The notes under the pieces: model-generated
Databases searched by the model: none
The model's input: only the letters and a program-made list of their open reading frames with translations
What the model was told of the DNA's origin: nothing
Position numbers and translations under genes: made by a program
DNA from: Piscicola geometra
Taxonomy: Eukaryota > Annelida > Clitellata > Hirudinida > Piscicolidae
Length of the DNA stretch: 64,000 nucleotides
Assembly: GCA_943735955.1 (NCBI GenBank)
Contig: OX030955.1
Span: forward strand, 801,734-865,733
Reading direction: 5' to 3'
In this document: positions 1 through 10,600 of the stretch, piece by piece
Position numbering within the stretch: position 1 is the stretch's first letter
Layout: every line of letters begins with the position of its first letter

Positions 1-411
1 TTTTTATTTTTTATTAATTAGATGATGCACTACAGTTTCATTACGTATAATTAATAATTTAGTGATTAGCCTGTTGTAACCATCGATGTGTAGCATGGTC
101 ATAGTTACCTAAGATGAAACATGAATAGTTGTCTAAGAATAAATGTAGGAAGAGATTATAGACATTGATGAATCTGTCTCTGGCATTCGTCCATCTCGGG
201 GGATGATAAATCTATATAGACTATATACAATATAATCGACTATAATAGGTTTTTATTCTAAATAGTCTATTGACAATTAATACAAACCATTAATTTACTT
301 TTTTATTTTTTTAAAACTGTGTTCATTAGCTTTGACCCAAGTATGTTTCATTTACAGCTAAATATCACAATTGAATAGATGTAAACTTTCGTCTCATTAG
401 TCATAATTTAC
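1..411. other. AT-rich intergenic DNA, no gene seen
   Basis: The first 411 bases are AT-rich, with no open frame of any length and no conserved motif I can recognise. The right edge (403-411, ATAATTTAC) is the left target-site copy of the foldback element that begins at 412. Confidence 0.6.
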
Positions 412-420
412 GGTTATAGG

Positions 421-2522
421 TAGCAACCGCCACGAAATTTTCAAAATTTATTAATTTAAAAAATAAAATATTCATATGATAGATTTTGAAGTGCAGATTT
501 CAAATCAGTTTACATTTTCCAAATATCTCAAATGGTTCAAAAGTTATTCAACTTTTAAACTCCCGAAAAGTGAGCGTTTTGGCGAATTATTTTCAATGCT
601 TAAGCCAAAAAAATACATAAGAGTTGACGGGACGACGTCGCGACGTTATTTCATTATAACTTTTTTGATAAGTGTCATTTAATGTTGAAACTTGAAAAGA
701 TCATGTATTTAAAAAAAAAGAAGTAGTATTTAAAAAAAAATTAATTCATAATAAGATTTTAAACCGTTTATTTTCTAAAAAAATAAATAAATCTTTAAAA
801 GCACATAAACTTTATGTTGGAATAGAAAACGAAATTCTACTTATTTAAAAACAATTTTTATTAACAATAAAAAGCGAAAATGAATAATATTAAAAAAATT
901 ATTATTATTTCAATAAAACAAGTAAATTTGTATAAACAATAAAAAGTGAGAATGGTTTTGATCAACTTGTTCTTTCTTGAGCTTTCGAACAGTAGACGTC
1001 TGTTGAGACAACTTCTCATTAATTAATATCATCCGACGGCGAAGTATTTTATTTTCGCTCTGAACTTCTCGCAATTTTTGCCTGTTTTTTTCTCCAGTCT
1101 CATCTCTCCTCTTGACATTTTTTAATGAATAATGTCCTTGTTGTTGTTGTTGAATTAAGTTATATTTGAATTTTTCTTTTTGGATTTTATGTTTTAGTCT
1201 TTTTAAACGATTTTTCAGTAGAATTATCAAATTCTGATCAAAGCTTAACTGTCTTAGATCAATTGGTTGTCTGCCCTTTTCTTCATTTTTGGATTGAACA
1301 GTTAATGGTATTGTTTTTGAACAATTTCCTACTAAAAATGTGTTCAAAAACACTTTTGGCACATTTATTTTTGAAGATGAAGGAAGAAATTATAAATTCA
1401 TGAATGATCCTAGTTTTTTCTTTATTTTTAGATTTTTTTTAGCAATAATACACACCATTGAGTATAAAACCAATGGGTTTGTATTGATGAAGTTGTCATT
1501 AAGGCATCCCAAAACTTCAGCTAAACTAAGACAATATATATGTTCCTTTTTTTAAAAGTTTTTTAACTCTAGAACTAGGCCATTGCTTATAAAAACAACT
1601 TTTTTCAAACTTTTATTTTTTATATCAATACATGTGAGGCCAAGCTTCTGACAGATTGGGCCAGAAAATTCCATTTGAAGACAACTGTATTTTAAAGTTT
1701 AAAAAATTATCATTTGTAAAGTTGTTACGCTCAAATGGCTTAATTTATTATTATGGACTCTAAGCTATGAATATCAGAAGAACCAATAAAATCAATGTAA
1801 ATAAATAAAACTAAAAAAAATAATCCAACCAAGAATAACTATAAAATTTTAAATAATATAGAAATTTAGCATTTAAACGGCGATAACTTTTCAACAGACG
1901 ATATAAAAGCAAAAACTTAATTGTGATGCGCTTCACATTTAATAAAATGCTATACGTATGATTTGTATTTTAAAAATCAGAAACCGAGGAGCACTTTTTT
2001 TCAATGAAGTTAATATCATTTAAAAGATTAGGAAATGTACTTTCAGAATTTATTTGCTAGATTTTAATTATATTTTTAAAAGTAGTTTAAAATTCAAAGT
2101 GAAAAATTTAAAGTTTATTTTCTCGTTTAATTATTTGAGAAATAATTTTCTAGCATTCGGTTTGAAGTAGGAAATTCAAATACGATTTTAATGATATATC
2201 ATTCATTTATATACATTATATTTTGGTTTCTGAATTTGAAAAATGAACAAGTAGGTGTCGATTCAAAAAGTCCAGATGACAGCGTAAAGTTGACTTGATA
2301 TGATATTCAGTTTTAAATATTGGTTTTTTAAGCTTAGTTAATAAAATTTTACTTTGTATTTAATTTTTTAAATGAAAAAATAGTTAAACTTTCATTTAAT
2401 TACAATTTGAATTTTATTTAAAAGCTAGAACCTTTAATAAAAGCAATTTATTGTGCTGATTGCACATATTAACGAAATTCGCCACTCTTAGCTCATTTGC
2501 ATACCGTTCGTGGCGGTTGCTA
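421..2522. mobile_element. 2.1-kb DNA transposon with 16-bp TIRs and 8-bp TSD (hAT or P class)
   Basis: A perfect 16-bp terminal inverted repeat, TAGCAACCGCCACGAA, lies at 421-436 and in reverse at 2507-2522. The 8-bp direct repeat GTTATAGG flanks it at 413-420 and 2523-2530. An 8-bp duplication fits hAT or P superfamily elements. The insertion point is inside the left tip of the foldback MITE, so this element is the younger one. The interior is very AT-rich. The only notable frame is a coiled-coil-like ORF on the minus strand (910-1362), so a complete transposase is not visible and the copy is probably defective. Confidence 0.82.
910..1362 (-). CDS. Lysine-rich coiled-coil ORF inside the DNA transposon
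   Basis: A 150-codon minus-strand frame lies within the 2.1-kb transposon. It is rich in Lys, Arg, Gln and Glu, has a short poly-Gln run, and has heptad-like spacing over its C-terminal half (a stretch beginning RQKLREVQSENKILRRRM). THAP-type P-element transposases carry a leucine zipper after the DNA-binding domain, so this could be a piece of such a transposase. I see no THAP zinc motif and no catalytic residues. No splice context is clear. I cannot give a function. Confidence 0.3.
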   Translation of the reverse strand: MPKVFLNTFLVGNCSKTIPLTVQSKNEEKGRQPIDLRQLSFDQNLIILLKNRLKRLKHKIQKEKFKYNLIQQQQQGHYSLKNVKRRDETGEKNRQKLREVQSENKILRRRMILINEKLSQQTSTVRKLKKEQVDQNHSHFLLFIQIYLFY

Positions 2523-3454
2523 GTTATAGGTGAACTGCACGCAAAAGAATGCGCAGAGCATGTGTTAAATGCACGTTTGATTTTGCACGTTTCTTCTTTT
2601 TTACAGAAAAACGTTAATTTAGGGTTAATTTAGGGTTAGAGTTAGGGTTAGGGTTTTCAGAAAAATCGCATTTCAAGAAGAAACGTGCAAAATCAAACGT
2701 GCATTTAACACATGCTCTGTGCATTCTTTTGCGTGCAGTTCACCTATAACCATAATTTACTGTAAACTAGAGAGTTGCACGGGAAATGGTTGAAGCTAAA
2801 AGTAAAGTGCGAGATAAAAAATTTCTCTGAGTAAAGGAAGTTTAACTCGTGTTGTTCCAAAGAGTTTACTTCAAAAATAGAATGTAAAATTTTTTTATAA
2901 CAAATTTAGAGCGTTTTTAAAAGATATGTGATGACGCATTTTGAGAAAGAACTGAAAGACTACATGTTCCAGAATACATAAAGATTTTTTTGAATGATCA
3001 GTATTAAAAAAGCGGTAAAAGGTATTTCTTTAGATAAATAAAGTAGTCAAAAATAAGTCAAATATTTAAATTAAAATTTTTATTACATACAATATGATTC
3101 GATATTAGGCAACTAAGCATTCCATCTTGGGAACCCAGTTGCTCAGGATGGAATTTTTGAGTGTTCATATTTGAGGTTAATAAACTCATAATTCTTATTT
3201 CTTTATTTCTTATGTTTAACAATATATAGTTAGAGAAAGAGTCAATATAAGGGCTGGATAAATTTTAATTTACGTTATTGGTTATGCAATTGAGCTATGA
3301 GAATACGTATAAAAATCGTTCCATCTTGTGCAACTTCTCCCTACATAGTGACGATGTTTAGTTATAGTGATAGCTGTCTAAAACCAAACTATCCTTTGCT
3401 TACTTGAATATTCGTATAAAAAAAAGTTTAAAAATATTCTTATAAGGGGAAGGA

Positions 3455-3546
3455 AAAGGAAATCCGGATCCCAGGACCCCCCAGGATCGTCTATGCTGAG
3501 TAGGACCCCCCCCCCAAGATTTGCAGCTGATCGCCGCCTCTGTTAA
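3455..3546. repeat. Fragment of a short CAGGGGCGGCGATC-type MITE
   Basis: The stretch contains runs of Cs, a GGACCCCCCAGGATCG block and the terminal motif GCAGCTGATCGCCGCC. The same blocks recur at 17645-17760 and in the complete element at 19514-19657. Only one terminus is recognisable here, so this is a partial copy. Confidence 0.5.
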
Positions 3547-3720
3547 TGAACCTCACTATTTCAAGTTGTTCTGGTGGTGTTTTCGAAGTTATAAAAAAAG
3601 GAGCAGATGACCCCCCTTACCCCCCCTGGATACGCCCATGTCTTCACTCTTAGGAAGAACAATAACCAATCCACAATGTTTACTATTAGTTTTATTTCAT
3701 CCTTAGCTTCAGTTAAAATA

Positions 3721-4250
3721 ATCAATCAATAAATCAATCAAATAGATTTCTATAGCGCTCTTTATTCAAATTCAAGAGCGCTCGTAAATAAATTTGTTAA
3801 ACAGATATGTCTTAAGATCCTTACGAAAAGTAAATAATGATTTAGAAGTAGTTAAATAAGGAGGTAATGAGTTTCAAATATATGTACCTGCATAATGGAA
3901 GAATGTTTAGCAAAAGAGTTATTAATGGAAGGGATGAAATAATGATTTTGAGTGGATGATCTTAAATTCCTTCTATGAGGGTGAGTTATTAATGATTTGA
4001 GGTATATTGGGGATACTGGGGAGTTTTGTAATTTAAACATAAAAACACAGATTTTAATTATAATCCTAAATTTGATGGGGGGCCAATGTAATAAGATGAG
4101 AGAGGGTGTAATGTGGTGATAAATAGGAGTACGGCTAACGACTCTAGCTGCATAATTAAACACTTTATTTAATGGTTTCAAAGTAGTTTCAGGTAAATTA
4201 TAATAGAGTGAGTTACAATAGTCAGTTCGAGATAAAACAGTTATAATTTA
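3721..4250 (-). pseudogene. 3' end of an L2/CR1-like LINE with its tail
   Basis: Read on the minus strand, about 4250 to 3852 encodes the end of a non-LTR retrotransposon ORF2. Motifs include LSRTDYCNSLYYNLPE, a VFNYAARVVSR block and a HHITPSLILLHWPPI block, matching the conserved region after the reverse transcriptase in L2/CR1/Rex elements. A frame break follows. Then comes a stretch like RKDLKTYLFNKFIYERS, a stop, and the tail GAGCGCTATAGAAAT followed by TTGATTGATT-type repeats (3726-3790). The tail is shared with fragments at 18066, 38771, 49342 and 52051, which defines the family. The copy is 5'-truncated and inactive. Confidence 0.8.
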
Positions 4251-4565
4251 TTTTCTTTTATTAGAATTACGTTTAGAATCTTTAGATGAAAAGGGAAAAT
4301 CGATTTAATCTGAAATTTAACAAGTGAAAAATGTTGTATCTCCACCTACCACGTGGGAGCAATTTAATAAAAAGTTAAGAATTTTTAATATTAGTTTTTA
4401 AAATATCTATATGTTCGGACATTTGATTTGAAAAAAATAAAAGTGTGCCGAAATATAACGGTATTATATGGAATATTTAATACATTATTTTTTCATTTAA
4501 TTTCGGATGTAGCCAGTCTTGATAGTCAAGCGCTCAAATTTTGGTAACCGCTAAATTTATTTTTC

Positions 4566-4570
4566 ACAGG
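4566..4570 (+). promoter_or_regulatory. Acceptor-like site upstream of the DNM1L start
   Basis: TTTTTCACAG ends about 40 bases before the DNM1L start codon. It looks like a 3' splice site, so the 5' untranslated region may contain an intron or receive a spliced leader. Sequence alone cannot separate these options. Confidence 0.35.
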
Positions 4571-4610
4571 TTGCCTGAATAACTTATAAGGGTGGCTTAT
4601 CCTCTAGAAA

Positions 4611-7600
4611 ATGGAGACTTTAATTCCTATAATCAACAAGCTTCAAGATGTCTTCAGTACCGTTGGATCTGACACCATCCAACTGCCGCAAATCGTTGTG
4701 ATAGGAAACCAGGTTGTCATTGCCTTTTTTAACGTTTAAAGTTTATTTTCGCTCATTAATTTAAGTTTCCAATTAATTTGAGACAAAGAAAAGCACAAAA
4801 CACATTATAATGAAAAAATATTTTCCAGTTTTAAAAATATAAATTTTCTTCCGTGCAGAGTTCAGGCAAGAGTTCAGTGATAGAGAGCATAGTGGGCAAG
4901 GACTTCCTGCCCAGGGGAACAGGCATCGTGACCAGGAGGCCTCTGGTGCTGCAGCTGGTGCACACGGCAGAGGCAGATGGCGTGAAGCTTGAAGGTCATT
5001 GGTGTTTGGGGCTGGCTTAAAATGTTAATTTAAAGTAGAAAATTTATTTGTTAGATAATGAATGCTTTCAAAGCGTTTCAGGCATTTTGGACTGGCCTTA
5101 TCAAACAGAAAATAAACTTTTTTTAATTTGATGACAATATTTTAGACTTTCACCATGCTTATTCAGAGTATGGCAAGTTTTTGCACACTGGCAACAGGGT
5201 ATGTACTTTTCAATTTAAGTGTAACTAAGTTTTTTATTCAATTTTTATAAAGTTATTAAGAGCCTTTAGCTATAAACAAATATTAAATAATACTTTTATT
5301 AATATTTTAAATGAGAAAAATATCATTTGGATTTAATTAATTTGGTCTTAATGAGTCTTGCAAACTGGTCTGCAGGTCTACTCGAACTTCAATGAGATCC
5401 GAGAAGAAATCGAGAGTGAAACAGCTCGACTCACAGGCACTAACAAGGTTCCAACATCTCCTTGCTTTCCATCCATCGTTTTCTTGCTATCCATCCATCA
5501 TTCCTTCACCATCCATCCATTATCTTCTTCCATCCATCCGTTATCCCTTTGCCATCTATCCACTGAATTTCTTTGGAAAAAGAGGCTTTTTGATCGCTTA
5601 TCTGCGTTCGCTCAATGATGATGGTGATGGTGATGATGATGATGGTGATGAACAATTCTCAAATCACACGACACCCACTTTCACCTATCCCTCTCACCTA
5701 ACCCCCCTTCCCTCACCTCCCCCCACCAGGGCATTTGCCACGAGCCGATCAACCTGAAGATCTTCTCTCCCTCGGTGATCACACTGACCCTGGTCGACCT
5801 GCCCGGCATCACCAAGGTGCCCGTGGGCGACCAGCCCGAGGACATTGAGGCCCAGATCAGAGAGATGTGCATCAAGTGAGAGGCTTGTGCATGCCACGCT
5901 TTTGTTGTGCTGCCACTTTATGTCTTCACCATGCTGCATGCAGCTTTGACCACGCCCACCTCCATCAACTCCCCACACACACCCACAGGTACATCAGCAA
6001 CCCACACTGCATCATCTTGGCCGTCACAGCTGCCAACACCGACCTGGCCACCTCCGAAGCGCTCAAGCTCTCGAAGGAAGTCGACCCTGATGGTACTTTC
6101 TTGCTGTGCTCCTCATTGCTGCTTTCAGTCGGCCATGTTCTCCTGTAGCTCTTTGGGTGGTTGCTCATTCCGTCTTGCCTGCCTCATCTTTGCAAGGCCT
6201 TCTGTCTGCTTCTTCGCTTCCAGATGGACTGATTTGCGGTCTGTCACAACTTTTATGACCTCGTCTCTCGTTCAGCCTATTCTACCAGTGTCAAATGCAT
6301 TGCTTTTGAGACCTTTGCGCCTCAACTCTTAGTTTTTTTGTACACCGCCCCCGCCACCACCGCCGCCACCACTGCTGCGCGTCGTCAATTTTCGTCGTCT
6401 CACCCCAACAATCATCCACTCAACACCACAACCATCATCCACCCAACACCACAACCATCATCATCATCAACACCACAACCATCATCATCCACCCAACACC
6501 ACAACCATCATCATCCACCCAACACCACAACCATCATCCACCCAACTACAACCATCATCCACCCAACCCAACACCACAACCATCATCATCATCAACACCA
6601 CAACCATCATCCACCCAACACCACAACCATCATCCACCCAACCCAACACCACAACCATCATCATCATCAACACCACAGGCAGACGCACACTGGCAGTGGT
6701 GACGAAGTTGGATCTGATGGACAACGGCACTGATGCGGTTGACGTCCTCTCTGGAAGGGTGATTCCCGTGAAGCTGGGCATCGTTGGCGTCGTTAATCGC
6801 AGCCAAGCCGACATCAACAATAAGAAGGTGGTGGTGGTTGTGGTGGTGGGGTGTTGGTGGTTGTGTTGGTGGTTGTGTTGGTGATGGTGGTGGGGTGTTG
6901 TGGTGGTGGTTGTTTTGGTGGTTGTGGTGGTGTTGTGGTGGTGGTTGTGTTGGTGGTTGTGTTGGTGATGGTGGTGGGGTGTTGTGTTGGTGGTTGTGTA
7001 GGTGGTTGTGGTTGTGGTGGTTGTTGTGTTGGGTGGTAGTTTTGGGGGTGGGGATAATTGTGGTGGTGGTAGTTGTTGTTTTTACTGTGGTTTTGGTGGG
7101 GTTTTTGTAGAGGTTGTGGTGGTTGTTGTAGTTGGTGAGGTGGGCAGTGAAATTGTATTTTTCGTAAAGTTGTTAAGTTCATTCATCCACCACCACCACG
7201 ACTACTACTTCAACTTCGGACAGGAGATCGAGGAGTGCTTGAAGGACGAGCAGGCCTTCTTGCACAAGAGGTACCCGAACCTCGCCTCCAAGAATGGAAC
7301 GCCTTTTCTGGCTAAAACGCTCAATAGGGTGGCTTGTTGCTGTTGTTGTTGTGGTTTGATGTTGTTGTGGTTTGATGTTGTTGTGGTTGTGGTGTGGTGT
7401 TGTTGTTGTTGTTGTTGTTGTTGTTGTGGTTTGATGTTGTTGTGGTTGTGGTGTGGTGTTGTTGTTGTTGTTGTAGGGTGATGTTGTTGTGGTTGTGGGC
7501 TGTTAGTTGTAGTTGTTGTGGTTGGATGTGGTTTTTGGGTTGTTGTTGTTTTGGTTGTTGACGGAGTACTGGTGTTTGTGGAAGTTGTTGTGGTTTTGGT

Positions 7601-10600
7601 GGTTTTTTTGTAGTTGTTATGGTAGTAGTTGTGGCTGCTAAAGATTTTATAGTGGCAGTTGTGGTTTCCAATGGGTTCACTGGGGAAGGATGAAATGCTA
7701 TAGAGTGTGCATGGCATGTTGGCAGAGGGGAGCTGGTGTAGTTTGCTTCTCCCGACCATCAGAAGAGCAGCACATCAACAAACCCGCCATGTGCCTCCAT
7801 GACTTTCCATTTGCCAACATTCCTTTCTATCGTTTCTCTCACGACTTTCCATTCCATCCAATTCCACTCTTCCACTACATCCGACTCCCTCCTCTTCCTC
7901 CATCTTCTTTTTCTTCATCCTCCTCCATCATCCACTCAACTCCATCCTTCTCCTTCCACTCCACTTCTCCACCTCCTCCACATCCCAATCCTCCTCCACC
8001 TCTTCCACTCCTCCTTCTCATCCTCCTCTTCATCCTCCTCCACCTCTTCCCCTCCTCCTCCTCCTCATCCAGCTGCTGATGTACCACATCCGAGACTGCC
8101 TACCCGACTTGAAGACGAGGGTGACGGTGATGACGGGTCAGTATCACCAACTGCTCAAGTCCTACGGCAATGAGATCAAGGATAAGGTGGTGTGGTCTGG
8201 TGTGGTGTGGTGTTGTAGTGTGGTGGTGTGGTGGTGTGGTGTGGTGGTGAGGTGTGGTGTGGTGGTGTGGTGTGGTGTGGTGTGGTATGGTTTTGTGGTG
8301 GTGTGGTGGTGTGGTGTGGTGGTGAGGTGTGGTGTGGTGGTGGTGTGGTGTGGTGGTTGTGGTGGTGAGGTGGTGTGGTGTGGTGTGGTGTGGTGGTGAG
8401 GTGGTGGTGTTTATGTGGTGTTGTGGTGTGGTGTGGTTTTGTGGTGGTGTGGTGGTGAGGTGGTTGTGGTGGTTGTGGTGGTGAGGTGGTGTGGTGAGGT
8501 GGTGTGGTGTGGTGGTGAGGTGTTTGTGGTGGTGTGGTGTGGTGGTGTTGTGGTTGTGGTGGTAGGTGGTGTGGTGGTAGTGTGGATGTGGTGTTGATGG
8601 TGGTGATTTGGAAGGATTAATAAAGTATATAAAATGTATTATAAAATACCACAACACAACATACAACAATTTCACACACCTCTCTACAACACACAAATAC
8701 AACAACACTACAACAACAATACAACACACATACAACAACACTACAACAACACTGCAACAACACTACAACAACAATACAACAACACATACAACAACACATA
8801 CAACAACACTGCAACAACACTACAACAACAATACAACAACAAATACAACAACAAATACAACAACACTGCAACAACAGCCTCAACTGCTTCTGCAAATCAT
8901 CACCCGCTTCGCCACTGCCTACTGCAACACCATCGAAGGGACCGCCAAGAACATCGAGACCACTGAGTTGTGAGTTCTCGTGTGGTGTGGTGTGGTGTGA
9001 TGGTGTGGTGGGGTGTGGTGGTGGGGTGGTGGTGTGGTGTGGTGGTGAGGTGTGGTGTGGTGGTGAGGTGTGGTGTGGTGTGGTGGTGTGGTGTGGTGGT
9101 GTGGAGTGTTAGTGTGGTGGTGTGGTGTGGTGGTGTGGAGTGGTGGTGTGGTGGTGTGGTGTGGTGTGGTGGTGGTGGGGTGGTGGTGTGGTGGTGGTGG
9201 GGTGGTGTGGGGGTGGTGGGGTGGTGGTGTGGTGTGGTGGTGAGGTGTGGTGTGGTGTGGTGGTGAGGTGTGGTGTGGTGTGGGGGTGGTGGGGTGGTGT
9301 GGTGTGGTGGGGTGGTGTGGTGGTGTGGTGTGGTGGGGTGGTGGGGTGGTGTGGGGGTGGTGGGGTGGTGTGTTGTGGTGGGGCGGTGATGTGGTGGTGG
9401 GGTGGTGGGGTGGTGTGGGGGTGGTGGGGTGGTGTGGTGTGGTGTGGTGGGGTGGTGATGTGGTGGTGGGGTGGTGTGGGGGTGGTGGTGTGGTGTGGTG
9501 GGGTGGTGTGGTGGGGTGGTGTGGGGGTGGTGGGGTGGTGTGGTGTGGTGGGGTGGTGTGGGGGTGGTGGGGTGGTGTGGTGGGATGGTGGGGTGGTGGG
9601 GGTGGTGGGGTGGTGTGGTGTGGTGTGGTGGGGTGGTGTGGGGGTGGTGGGGTGGTGTGGTGTGGTGGGGTGGTGTGGTGGGGAGGGGGGTTGTGCAGAG
9701 AGGGGTAGTTTGGGAAAGGGGGGAGTGGGGTGAAGTAAAGAGGGAGGGTGTGGTGTGGAGGGGAAGGGATGATGTTTAGAGGGGGAGGGCTGGAGAGAGG
9801 TTTGCTTTTTTTCAGAGTTTCAGCATGCGGATTTTTTACATCATTTTTACGAGCACTAACACTTTGAAACACCATGATCAAACCACCCACCCCTATCACC
9901 TTACCCCTACCATCACACCAACCCACACCACCACCCACTTCATCCCCCCCAAACAAACAGATGTGGCGGGGCTAGGATCTGCTACATCTTCCATGAGACG
10001 TTCGGTCGCACGCTGAAGTCAGTGGACGCGCTGGCTGGACTGTCGCAGGTGGACATACTCACTGCCATCAGGAACGCCACTGTGAGTCTGTTGCTGTGGT
10101 CGTGTGGTGTGGTTGCTGTGGTCGTGGTGGTGTGGTTGCTGTGGTCTTGGTGGTGTGGTTATGGTGGTTGGTTGGTGAGGTGGGTGGTGTTGGCATGGTT
10201 GTTGGTAGTTGTGGTGGCAAGTTAGTGTGAGAAAGTTAGGGGTGCTTTGGTGCTGTGGTGAGAGAAGTGAGGCGTTGGGACAAGGTGGTTATGGTGGGTG
10301 TGGTGGTGGTGCCATGGTGTAGCAAGGTGATCTTAGTGTTGATTCAAGTCATGCTTCAGCCGTGGTAGGTTGTGTTAAAACTTCACTTCTACGTTCTCTA
10401 TTTTAAAAAAATCAATCAAAAAGTCGACGATCGAACTACATTGAAAACGCCACCACCTAAAACATTAAAAATGCCACCACCATCGCCACCACCATCATAA
10501 CCGGGACATCACCACGGGAGACCACCACCATTACCTCCACAGGGACCTCGACCAGCGCTCTTCGTGCCAGAGGTGTCGTTCGATCTGCTGGTGAAGCGGC

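Larger units (their letters stand above)
412..2751. mobile_element. Foldback MITE with ~80-bp inverted arms, split by a second transposon
   Basis: The left end GGTTATAGG (412-420) continues after an inserted element at 2531 and pairs with the right end at about 2665-2751. The arms run for about 79 bp with one clear mismatch (GCGCAGAG against GCACAGAG). The element is flanked by a direct repeat ATAATTTAC (403-411 and 2752-2760), a 9-bp target-site duplication. Without the insertion it is about 230 bp. Its centre holds telomere-like TTAGGG-type repeats (about 2615-2655). Long inverted arms with a 9-bp duplication are typical of Mutator-like non-autonomous elements. That family assignment is inference; the repeats themselves are read directly. 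Confidence 0.8.

Noticed and set aside
476..682. 68-codon ORF near the left end
   Set aside because: AT-rich, no motif, lies inside the 2.1-kb transposon; could be a transposon fragment but nothing supports it.
8919..9956. 345-codon His/Pro/Thr-rich minus-strand ORF
   Set aside because: It is the antisense of the G-rich intron array and overlaps DNM1L exon 10 in the wrong strand; no conserved sequence.
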